From JAPOPJ01 sp964538885 (GTDB lineage: Archaea; Thermoproteota; Nitrososphaeria; Nitrososphaerales; Nitrosopumilaceae), in contig CAZIHR010000008.1 of assembly GCA_964538885.1 (NCBI GenBank), positions 1-6,452 on the forward strand: a stretch of DNA of 6,452 bases, given 5' to 3'. Shown here piece after piece: positions 1 through 6,133 of this stretch. The translations under genes were made by a program, and so were the position numbers. The notes beneath the pieces were generated by a model. The model was given only the letters and a program-made list of their open reading frames with translations, was not told the origin of the DNA and made no database searches. The stretch's first letter is position 1; each line of letters begins with the position of its first letter.

Positions 1-5
1 GGGTG

Positions 6-1031
6 ATGGCAAGCAACGTTCATGTCTTTGAAGCCGTACGTGGAAGACAGGCAGGACACGATTTTTACATAGCCATGTGCACCCTCAAGGCCGTATCAAA
101 GATCTTTATGTTCAAAGATGCAGACATTCCGGCAGAGCATCGGGCTCAAAGAACTTTGAGAAAGTCTAGAATACCGCGCATACGAGACTACCTGTTACAG
201 AACCCCACAGACTATACATTCTCGTCAATTACTGTATCGGTAGACGGTAAGGTATTGTTTCGTCCAACCTCCAAGGGATCCGATACTGGAACAATATCAA
301 TATCTCAAAATACATCGATCCTGATCAACGATGGCCAGCATCGCGCTGCCGCCATTAAGGAAGCTATAGAAGAAGACTCTGAGCTTGGGCGCGACAATAT
401 ATCCGTAGTATTCTTTGAGGACCTAGAGCTAAAAAAAAGTCAGCAAATGTTTGCAGATCTTAACAAGCACGCAGTAAAACCCACAAAGTCGCTTGGCATA
501 CTGTATGACAGACGCAACGACTTTGCCACGTTTGTCGTCGACATGACTAGGCAAGTAGATGTATTTCGCAACAGAATAGAGATGGAAAAGACAAGCATAT
601 CCAACCGATCGACAAAGTTCTTTACACTCAGCGGGATAGAGATGGCCACCAAGGACCTACTGGGCAAGTCAAAGAATTTAAGCGAGAGTGATAAAAAGAC
701 AGCTATTATGTTTTGGAACGAGGTGGGAAAGAATATTCCTGAATGGGGATTGCTTATGGATAAAAAGGTCACGCCAGCCGAGATCAGGAAAGAGTTCGTC
801 CATGCCAACACCAACATGCTTGAAGCCATTGCCATAGCAGGAAACAAGCTGATAAAGAAATTCCCAAGCAACTGGATACACAAGCTTGCAGGACTGCAAA
901 GAGTGGATTGGGGCAGGACAAACCCTGAATGGGATGGTAAAATAATCATACGCGGCAAAATGACAAAGACCAAGGCTGGTATGAACAACGCCGCCAAGAT
1001 ACTTCTAAAACACTGTGGGGGTGGACAATAA
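6..1031 (+). CDS. dndB: DndB, DGQHR-domain regulator of DNA phosphorothioation
   Basis: This is the DndB member of the Dnd cluster, about 341 residues, near the usual family length. The N-terminus shows the DndB pattern: VRGRQAGHDFY near residues 11-21, AMCTLK around 23-28, and AQRTLRKSRIPRI around 47-59. The diagnostic DGQHR motif is at about 109-113, followed by a second conserved block, QMFADLNKHAVKPTKS, at about 147-162. In studied bacteria DndB represses the dnd promoter and lowers modification frequency; it is not needed for modification itself. It shares the DGQHR/DGQQR idea with ParB-like DUF262 proteins. GTG at 3 directly precedes ATG at 6 in frame; I chose ATG, but only two bases lie upstream, so a longer start cannot be ruled out. 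dndC follows after 8 bases. Confidence 0.93.
   Translation: MASNVHVFEAVRGRQAGHDFYIAMCTLKAVSKIFMFKDADIPAEHRAQRTLRKSRIPRIRDYLLQNPTDYTFSSITVSVDGKVLFRPTSKGSDTGTISISQNTSILINDGQHRAAAIKEAIEEDSELGRDNISVVFFEDLELKKSQQMFADLNKHAVKPTKSLGILYDRRNDFATFVVDMTRQVDVFRNRIEMEKTSISNRSTKFFTLSGIEMATKDLLGKSKNLSESDKKTAIMFWNEVGKNIPEWGLLMDKKVTPAEIRKEFVHANTNMLEAIAIAGNKLIKKFPSNWIHKLAGLQRVDWGRTNPEWDGKIIIRGKMTKTKAGMNNAAKILLKHCGGGQ
1017..1025 (+). promoter_or_regulatory. possible ribosome binding site of dndC
   Basis: A G-rich stretch (GGGGGTGGA) in the last codons of dndB resembles the anti-16S sequence GGAGGTGA but has an A-to-G difference. It lies about 14 bases before the GTG start at 1040, which is longer than usual. 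Translation may instead rely on re-initiation after the dndB stop at 1029-1031. Weak support. Confidence 0.35.
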
Positions 1032-1039
1032 CGAAGTCA

Positions 1040-2443
1040 GTGTTCGAATCCCGGACGTTGAATGACATTTACGCAGAGATCCGGAAAGTGTATCTAGCGG
1101 ACAATCGGCCTTGGATTTTGGGATTCAGTGGAGGTAAGGACTCTACTTGCATGATACAACTCGTCTGGTCCGCGCTAGAAAAGATCCCTCGACAAGATCT
1201 TTCCAAAAAAATCTACGTAATATCATCTGACACCCTAGTAGAGTCCCCCAAGATCGTAGAAACCGTGACTGACTCGCTTGAGAGCATGGAAAAAGCCGCT
1301 AAAAACACGAATCTTTTGCTTGAAACAAACCTTGTGAGGCCTGTATTGGCTGATACGTTCTGGGTATGCATGATAGGAAAGGGATATCCGGCCCCGTCAA
1401 ACACGTTCCGTTGGTGCACCGACCGCCTCAAAATAAAGAGCGCAAACAGGTTCATCGAAGAAAAGGTGTCTGAGCACGGGGAGGTGATAATGGTACTGGG
1501 AAGTAGAAAGGCCGAGAGTAGCACTAGGGCCCAAATTATAAACAACCATAGCATAAGGGGGAGTTATCTATCTCACCACAACTCCCTTCCGCAGGCGTTC
1601 ATCTACCCACCTCTGCGCGATTTTACAACCGAAGATGTCTGGAACTATCTTCTACAAAACTCCAAAAACCCATGGGGTAAGAACAACCGAGACCTCCTTG
1701 CAATGTACAGGGACGCCAACGCATCAGAGTGTCCACTAGTGATAGACAGCGACACCGCGTCATGCGGTAATAGTAGATTTGGGTGCTGGGTGTGCACGGT
1801 GGTGGACCGAGACAAGTCAATGGAAAGCATGATAGATAATGGAGAAGATTGGATGGAACCACTCCTTGAACTGCGACAGATGCTAAAGGATACGCAGGAT
1901 CCCAACAAAAAGAGTGAATGCAGAGATCTCAAGCACCGAAACGGACAGCTTGTATTTTGGAAAGACCGACTAGCCCTTGGACCGTACAAATTCGAGTTTC
2001 GCGTCAACATACTGCGCAGCCTACTTGAAGCTCAGAAGGCAGTACGCAAAAACGGTCCGGATCCACAAATTACTCTGATACACGAAGATGAGATACATGC
2101 GATCCAACGCATCTGGAGAACCGAGAATGGAGACTGGAAGAATACTGCATATAAGACATATCATCAGATTATGGGGGTCAATTTGTCTCCTATGGACGAG
2201 GATCTCGGAGCATTTGGCAGCTTGGAACAGGCCGAACTGGAGATGGTATGCAAACATCATAAAGTACCGTACGAGCTCTTGGCCCGATCACTCCAAGTGG
2301 AATTCGAAATGCAAGGAATAACGCGCAGACAAAAGGTGCATTCTTCACTTGCCAAGATACTATCCGAGGAATGGCGCGATGATGAGGACGCGATTACAGC
2401 CGCAGCAGACAAAAAGCGCAAGTTCCAGGAGGTCTATGAGTAA
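1040..2443 (+). CDS. dndC: DndC, PP-loop iron-sulfur protein of DNA phosphorothioation
   Basis: DndC is a PAPS-reductase-like ATP pyrophosphatase. It carries sulfur from DndA towards DNA, probably by activating the phosphate with ATP. The PP-loop SGGKDST is at residues 30-36. FRWCTDRLK at 123-131 is the second conserved block of the PAPS-reductase fold, with Cys126. Four cysteines, C231, C242, C249 and C252, sit in the ECPLV / SCGNSRFGCWVC block, which fits the 4Fe-4S cluster known in DndC. YPPLRDFTTEDVW at 189-201 is also typical. The length is 467 residues, slightly short of some bacterial homologues but with no motif missing. The GTG at 1040 gives the expected N-terminus (MFESRTLNDIY) and no earlier start is evident in this frame. 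The gene ends with TAA directly against the dndD start. Confidence 0.96.
   Translation: MFESRTLNDIYAEIRKVYLADNRPWILGFSGGKDSTCMIQLVWSALEKIPRQDLSKKIYVISSDTLVESPKIVETVTDSLESMEKAAKNTNLLLETNLVRPVLADTFWVCMIGKGYPAPSNTFRWCTDRLKIKSANRFIEEKVSEHGEVIMVLGSRKAESSTRAQIINNHSIRGSYLSHHNSLPQAFIYPPLRDFTTEDVWNYLLQNSKNPWGKNNRDLLAMYRDANASECPLVIDSDTASCGNSRFGCWVCTVVDRDKSMESMIDNGEDWMEPLLELRQMLKDTQDPNKKSECRDLKHRNGQLVFWKDRLALGPYKFEFRVNILRSLLEAQKAVRKNGPDPQITLIHEDEIHAIQRIWRTENGDWKNTAYKTYHQIMGVNLSPMDEDLGAFGSLEQAELEMVCKHHKVPYELLARSLQVEFEMQGITRRQKVHSSLAKILSEEWRDDEDAITAAADKKRKFQEVYE
2427..2432 (+). promoter_or_regulatory. Shine-Dalgarno site for dndD
   Basis: A perfect AGGAGG lies inside the last codons of dndC. It is 11 bases before the TTG at 2444 and only 3 bases before an ATG at 2436 that is out of frame with dndD. 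Neither spacing is ideal, which leaves the exact dndD start open. Confidence 0.7.
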
Positions 2444-4435
2444 TTGCTACTTGAGCGTCTATCCATACAAAATTACGGGGTCTACGCAGGCACGTCAGAC
2501 TTCGACCTGACAACCACGCCAAAAAAGCCTATAATACTCATCGGAGGCATCAACGGCGCCGGCAAGACTACTATATTCGAATGTATTATGGTGGCACTGT
2601 ATGGCAAGACCTACCTCGGAAGGAGAACCACGAAAAAAGAGTACCTAAAATCCGTGGCGCAAAGAATTCACAAGCATGGTGGACGGCGAGCAGATACGGC
2701 ATCTGTGGAGATCGCGTTCCGGTTTTATCATAACGGATCGGAGGATGGTTACGCGGTGCGCAGGAGCTGGGATGTAGAGGGGGCATCCGTTACAGAGTCA
2801 CTCTCGGTGCAAAAAAATGGTAGCATTATGAGTGAAGTCGACGAGTCCCAGTGGCAGTCATTTATAGAGAGCCTAATACCTCTTGGTATAGCGCGCTTGT
2901 TCTTCATTGACGGTGAAAAAATCGTACGGATCACAAAATGGGGTGACGGTGACGGTAATGACGAGGTGAGGATGTCGTTGGATATGTTACTTGGTACGGA
3001 GCTGATAAAGCGGCTTTATGCGGATCTGGATCTATACACTCTGCGAAAATCAGGTAAGAAAATATCTGGCGCGTTCGAACGAGAATACGAGCAGCTCCAA
3101 AATGACAAAAAGCAGATAACGACTGAGATTGAAATGTTGACTATCGAGAAGGATAAAAAGGACGCGGAGCTGGCAGAGACGGCATCTAAAATAAGGACTT
3201 GCGAGCTTGATGTATCTGGTGTCGGGGGAGGGTACGTAGACATACGAGAAGATCTTCTTGCGCAACGTGCCGCATTGGAAGAGAAGATCAGACACCAAAA
3301 AAGAACTATACAAGAGGAACTATCAGAGGACGCGCCACTGTACATCGTACCCACTATGCTTGAGAGGATACGGCGCCAGATAAAAGATGATACGGAAATT
3401 ACTAGGCGTAAAGCAGTCGCATCCATGGTTAAGGAACAGATGCCATACATACGCCGCGAAATACTTGCCGCAAAATTCTGGTCTAATGGCACGAACGCAG
3501 AATTTACTGCTGACAAGATTGCCAAGATAATAGAAGGCAGGTTCAACGTATCTGATGGGGATGAATTCTTTGACATGTCTCCAAACGACGCTACGCGTAC
3601 TGTACAGACGATCACCGAACTGAAGGCCGGACGCGAATTACTGCAAGGAATGATAGCGGAACACAAAAAGACGATGGCACACTTTGAGAGCGTAGAGACG
3701 GAATTATCAAAGGTTCCTAAGGACGATGAGATAGGACCCCGTATATCCAAGATAAATGCCCTGCACAAAGAGTCCGGCATCCTACAGGCAGAGATTGCAA
3801 CCCTAGATCAGCACCTATCAAAGAAGTGCGCTCACCTTACCATCATCCAGAACAAGACAAAGGCGGTGATCAAGTCCATACACGTAGCAAAAACGGCCGA
3901 TCATGGCGTGCGTCTAGCATCAAGGATGCAGGATGTCCTCGAGGCCTATTCTGCCAGTTTAAGGGAGAGGAAGATGACGGAACTAGAGTCCAACCTGCTT
4001 GACACCGCAAGACTGTTACTGCACAAGGAGAACATAACGCGCATAACAATAGATCGGAAGACGTTCGAGATAAGGGTGTATGGGGAAGATGAGGAACAGA
4101 TACCGGGTGGTTTGATCTCAATGGGTGAGCAACAGATAGTCGGTACGGCGCTCTTGTGGGCCATTGCACGCACGTCATGCAGATCCTTGCCATTTGTAAT
4201 CGATAGCCCGTTGGGGAGGCTGGACGGTGAGCACCTGACCAACCTCACCGACCGGTTCTACCCGTTTGCATCACATCAGCTGATCCTGCTATCGACTGAC
4301 AGGGAGATAGGCATCAAAGAGTATGCAAAGATGTCCAAACACATAACTCGATCGTATCATATAACCTGTGACAAGACAAAATCTGTCACGACCGTTACGG
4401 GCGGATATTTTGTGGAGGAGAAACAGATTGCATAG
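2444..4435 (+). CDS. dndD: DndD, SMC/Rad50-like ATPase of DNA phosphorothioation
   Basis: DndD is an ABC-type ATPase thought to open or nick DNA, or to power sulfur insertion, with DndC and DndE. Walker A (GINGAGKTT) is at residues 35-43. FFIDGEKI at 153-160 is characteristic of the DndD N-terminal lobe. Charged heptad-like segments at about 205-300 and 395-515 look like the two coiled-coil arms, and no Rad50-type CXXC zinc hook is seen between them. The signature ISMGEQQ is at 558-564, Walker B VIDSP at 585-589 continues into GRLD, and the H-loop-like LSTD is at 616-619. The total of 663 residues is normal for the family. The start is TTG, placed immediately after the dndC stop in the same frame; LLERLSIQNYGVYAG is the expected N-terminal strand. 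The last 8 bases overlap dndE. Confidence 0.95.
   Translation: MLLERLSIQNYGVYAGTSDFDLTTTPKKPIILIGGINGAGKTTIFECIMVALYGKTYLGRRTTKKEYLKSVAQRIHKHGGRRADTASVEIAFRFYHNGSEDGYAVRRSWDVEGASVTESLSVQKNGSIMSEVDESQWQSFIESLIPLGIARLFFIDGEKIVRITKWGDGDGNDEVRMSLDMLLGTELIKRLYADLDLYTLRKSGKKISGAFEREYEQLQNDKKQITTEIEMLTIEKDKKDAELAETASKIRTCELDVSGVGGGYVDIREDLLAQRAALEEKIRHQKRTIQEELSEDAPLYIVPTMLERIRRQIKDDTEITRRKAVASMVKEQMPYIRREILAAKFWSNGTNAEFTADKIAKIIEGRFNVSDGDEFFDMSPNDATRTVQTITELKAGRELLQGMIAEHKKTMAHFESVETELSKVPKDDEIGPRISKINALHKESGILQAEIATLDQHLSKKCAHLTIIQNKTKAVIKSIHVAKTADHGVRLASRMQDVLEAYSASLRERKMTELESNLLDTARLLLHKENITRITIDRKTFEIRVYGEDEEQIPGGLISMGEQQIVGTALLWAIARTSCRSLPFVIDSPLGRLDGEHLTNLTDRFYPFASHQLILLSTDREIGIKEYAKMSKHITRSYHITCDKTKSVTTVTGGYFVEEKQIA
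2942..2953 (+). repeat. tandem GGTGAC hexamer inside dndD
   Basis: GGTGAC occurs twice in a row and is followed by the related GGTAAT. It encodes the acidic glycine-rich loop GDGDGND at residues 167-173, just after FFIDGEKI. It may have grown by slippage in a surface loop. No regulatory role is suggested. Confidence 0.5.
4414..4420 (+). promoter_or_regulatory. Shine-Dalgarno site that sets the dndE start
   Basis: GGAGGAG lies in the last codons of dndD, 7 bases before the TTG at 4428. This near-ideal spacing is the reason for choosing TTG 4428 over the ATG at 4368, which lies upstream of this site. Confidence 0.8.
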
Positions 4436-4802
4436 ACTTGGTAAGATACGTCTCTCAATAAGATCGCAGAATCATCTAGGACTCCTCAAGTCTAGAACCG
4501 GGATTCCGTCCAATGTACTTGCCCGGTTTGGGCTGTGCCTTTCCCTAGATGATACTAGCATTCCGAACCCAGATATGTACGACGAAAAGGGAATGGAGCT
4601 GTTACCACACATATTGTTTGGAAAAAACGAGACAATTTTTGCTGCCCTATTAGAGCAGCGCTTGAATGACGACGAACTAGATTATGGCGTATATGCAGAC
4701 CGAATGATGCGGGCCCACGTCAATCGTGGAGCCGGTATGCTGTTTCCCAGAATAGAAAGATTGGAGGACTTTGGCAGACTCTTAGAGATCGGGCAAGTAT
4801 GA
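4428..4802 (+). CDS. dndE: DndE, small nicked-DNA-binding protein of phosphorothioation
   Basis: DndE is a small basic protein. In E. coli it forms a tetramer that binds nicked double-stranded DNA, and it is needed for modification together with DndC and DndD. With the TTG start the product is 124 residues, in the usual range. The conserved blocks are KIRLS at 6-10, KSRTGI..NVLARFGLCLSL at 21-40, and AHVNRG at 96-101 near the C-terminus. A longer reading from ATG 4368 gives 144 residues, but its extra N-terminal 20 residues are arginine-rich, lie wholly over dndD coding sequence and do not look like the family. The TTG start is supported by GGAGGAG seven bases upstream. The gene overlaps dndD by 8 bases and shares ATGA with dndA. 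Confidence 0.9.
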   Translation: MHRLGKIRLSIRSQNHLGLLKSRTGIPSNVLARFGLCLSLDDTSIPNPDMYDEKGMELLPHILFGKNETIFAALLEQRLNDDELDYGVYADRMMRAHVNRGAGMLFPRIERLEDFGRLLEIGQV

Positions 4803-5944
4803 CGATCATCTACCTAGATCACAATGCCACCACTCCGATTGATTCGCGCGTGTTAGATGCCATGTTGCCCTATTTTAGAAATGACTTTGGAAATGCCTCC
4901 AGCCTAGATCATAGGTATGGATACAGGGCGTCAGAAGCGGTAGAGGCCGCCCGGGAAAAGATAGCAAAGTCGATAGGGGCCCGACATGATGATGTCATAT
5001 TTACTAGTGGTGCAACAGAGTCAAACAATCTGGCGCTGATCGGAACCATGGAAAGATATCGGGAACGTGGGGATCACCTAGTCACGTGTGTTACAGAGCA
5101 TGAGGCCATACTAAACACCGCAAAGCGTCTGGAATCGATGGGAAAATCCGTTACGTATCTGCCGGTGAATGAATATGGGATGGTTGATCCTGCCGATGTG
5201 GATGAGGCCATTACCGACAGAACGGTTATGGTGTCTATAATGGCCGCAAACAACGAGATAGGAGTCACGCCCGACATTGCAGAAATTGGTAGGATTACAC
5301 ATGATCGCGGTGTGCTGTTTCATACGGACGCGGCTCAAGCGGTGGGGCACATGCCAATCAACGTAGAAAAGATGAAGATCGACCTAATGTCATTTTCCGC
5401 ACACAAGATGTATGGACCAAAGGGCGTGGGAGCTTTGTATGTGCGCGGGATCAGACCTAGAGTGAGGCCGCATCCAATTATGTATGGTGGAGGTCAGGAG
5501 AATAACCTGCGCTCAGGTACCCTCAACGTGCCTGGAATTGTTGGGTTTGGTGAAGCCGCATCGATTGCTTCTAAATGCATGTATGATGAGAATGTAGCGC
5601 TCAGGGCCCAAGCAACAGTTATGCTACGCATGTTTGAAGATGCAGGTGCACACATCAATGGCCATCGGGAACAACGACTTGCAGGAAATCTAAACGCCTT
5701 CTTTCCGGGAATAGAGGGCAAGGCGATAATAAACTCAGTGTCTGATAGAGTGGCCATATCTGCAGGTTCTGCATGTACTACGGAGAGTGTAGAGCCATCT
5801 CATGTAATAATGGCGCTGGGCTATGGTGATGACAGGGCGCATTCGTCTATACGATTGGGTATGGGAAGATTCACCAAACCTGATGAGTCAAAATTAGCTA
5901 CATCAATAATAATAGATGCAGTGAAACGCATTTCCAAATACTAA
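4799..5944 (+). CDS. dndA: DndA, cysteine desulfurase (IscS/NifS family)
   Basis: DndA is a PLP-dependent enzyme that takes sulfur from L-cysteine, giving alanine and an enzyme persulfide. In Dnd systems it also helps assemble the DndC iron-sulfur cluster. The 381 residues are full length. The N-terminal YLDHNATTPID block is at 5-15, FTSGATESNN at 68-77, and His101 (TEHEA) stacks on the cofactor. Asp177 (HTDAAQ) binds the pyridine ring and Lys203 (SFSAHKMYGPKG) forms the PLP aldimine. The catalytic Cys326 lies in SAGSACTTES, followed by SSIRLGMGRFT near 349-359. The start ATG overlaps the dndE TGA (ATGA) with no strong binding site, so coupling is likely. Sequence alone cannot exclude a housekeeping IscS, but its place in the operon makes the DndA role strongly preferred. 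Confidence 0.95.
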   Translation: MTIIYLDHNATTPIDSRVLDAMLPYFRNDFGNASSLDHRYGYRASEAVEAAREKIAKSIGARHDDVIFTSGATESNNLALIGTMERYRERGDHLVTCVTEHEAILNTAKRLESMGKSVTYLPVNEYGMVDPADVDEAITDRTVMVSIMAANNEIGVTPDIAEIGRITHDRGVLFHTDAAQAVGHMPINVEKMKIDLMSFSAHKMYGPKGVGALYVRGIRPRVRPHPIMYGGGQENNLRSGTLNVPGIVGFGEAASIASKCMYDENVALRAQATVMLRMFEDAGAHINGHREQRLAGNLNAFFPGIEGKAIINSVSDRVAISAGSACTTESVEPSHVIMALGYGDDRAHSSIRLGMGRFTKPDESKLATSIIIDAVKRISKY

Positions 5945-5956
5945 CTGTTCAAATAG

Positions 5957-5967
5957 GTAAAAAATTC
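5957..5967 (-). terminator. possible oligo-T terminator for the minus-strand gene
   Basis: A run of six A on the + strand at 5959-5964 reads as T6 on the minus strand, about 170 bases past the stop of the DUF1524 gene and close to the dndA end. There is no hairpin, which fits archaeal-type oligo-U termination. Weak support. Confidence 0.3.
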
Positions 5968-6058
5968 CCAGAGATGATTCAAGAATTTGTGCTAGTTACT
6001 ATGTGTCATGAAAGAGGGATTTTTGGCAACTGTTAACATCGTGCAAAGATTTATGCGC

Positions 6059-6075
6059 TATTTTTTGATTTTATC
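6059..6075 (+). terminator. possible T-rich terminator after the dnd operon
   Basis: A T-rich run (T, A, six T, then GATTTTAT) lies about 115 bases past the dndA stop. No stable stem precedes it. This is the archaeal style of termination. A shorter T5 tract at 6020-6024 could also contribute. Confidence 0.4.
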
Positions 6076-6094
6076 TTGAACTTGTGTCTAAAAT

Positions 6095-6104
6095 GATCAT
6101 GATC
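6095..6104. repeat. 10-base perfect palindrome GATCATGATC
   Basis: The ten bases read the same on both strands and contain two GATC sites. The symmetry does not extend to the flanking bases. It could be a small operator or chance. GATC is one of the motifs modified by some Dnd systems, but nothing here shows that this cluster uses it. Confidence 0.4.
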
Positions 6105-6133
6105 TCAAAACCACGTTAATAGTTACAAATTTG

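Larger units (their letters stand above)
3..5944 (+). other. dndBCDEA DNA phosphorothioation operon
   Basis: Five same-strand genes form one apparent transcription unit that makes sulfur-modified DNA. The gaps are 8 bases (dndB-dndC), 0 (dndC-dndD), an 8-base overlap (dndD-dndE) and a 4-base overlap (dndE-dndA), so translation is probably coupled. No internal promoter or terminator is needed. The set includes both the modification core (C, D, E) and its sulfur donor (A), so it should be self-sufficient for modification. In Streptomyces dndA is divergent and in many enterobacteria it is absent and replaced by host IscS; dndA as the last gene resembles known archaeal clusters. The promoter would lie left of the window and is not visible. 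That the unit is co-transcribed is inferred from spacing only. Confidence 0.9.
5945..6133. other. AT-rich convergent intergenic region
   Basis: This 189-base spacer separates two convergent genes, so it should hold terminators rather than promoters. It contains T-rich tracts on both strands and one perfect 10-base palindrome. Rows 6001-6120 have 39 G+C in 120 bases. No tRNA, CRISPR repeat or convincing coding sequence is seen; the longest start-to-stop reading noticed is 23 residues. Confidence 0.7.

Noticed and set aside
440..997. A 185-residue minus-strand open frame under dndB.
   Set aside because: It lies fully opposite a clear dndB coding sequence, shows no family motif, and its serine- and leucine-rich content is typical of an antisense shadow.
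1038..1057. A tRNA T-arm-like stretch (GTTCGAATCCC) at the start of dndC, which might mark a tRNA remnant or attachment site.
   Set aside because: Only three of five stem pairs form around the TTCGAAT loop, no acceptor or anticodon parts are found nearby, and the bases encode the conserved DndC N-terminus (FESRTL).
3016..3780. A 254-residue minus-strand open frame under dndD.
   Set aside because: It is opposite the DndD coiled-coil region, very serine-rich, without recognisable domains; a shadow of the charged codons on the other strand.
4368..4427. An N-terminal extension of DndE from ATG 4368.
   Set aside because: The extra 20 residues overlap dndD entirely, do not match the family, and the GGAGGAG site points to the TTG at 4428 instead.
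6008..6079. A 23-codon reading from ATG to TGA on the + strand in the intergenic region, possibly a small protein or gene remnant.
   Set aside because: It has no visible binding site, no recognised motif, and its second half is formed by the T-rich terminator-like tract.
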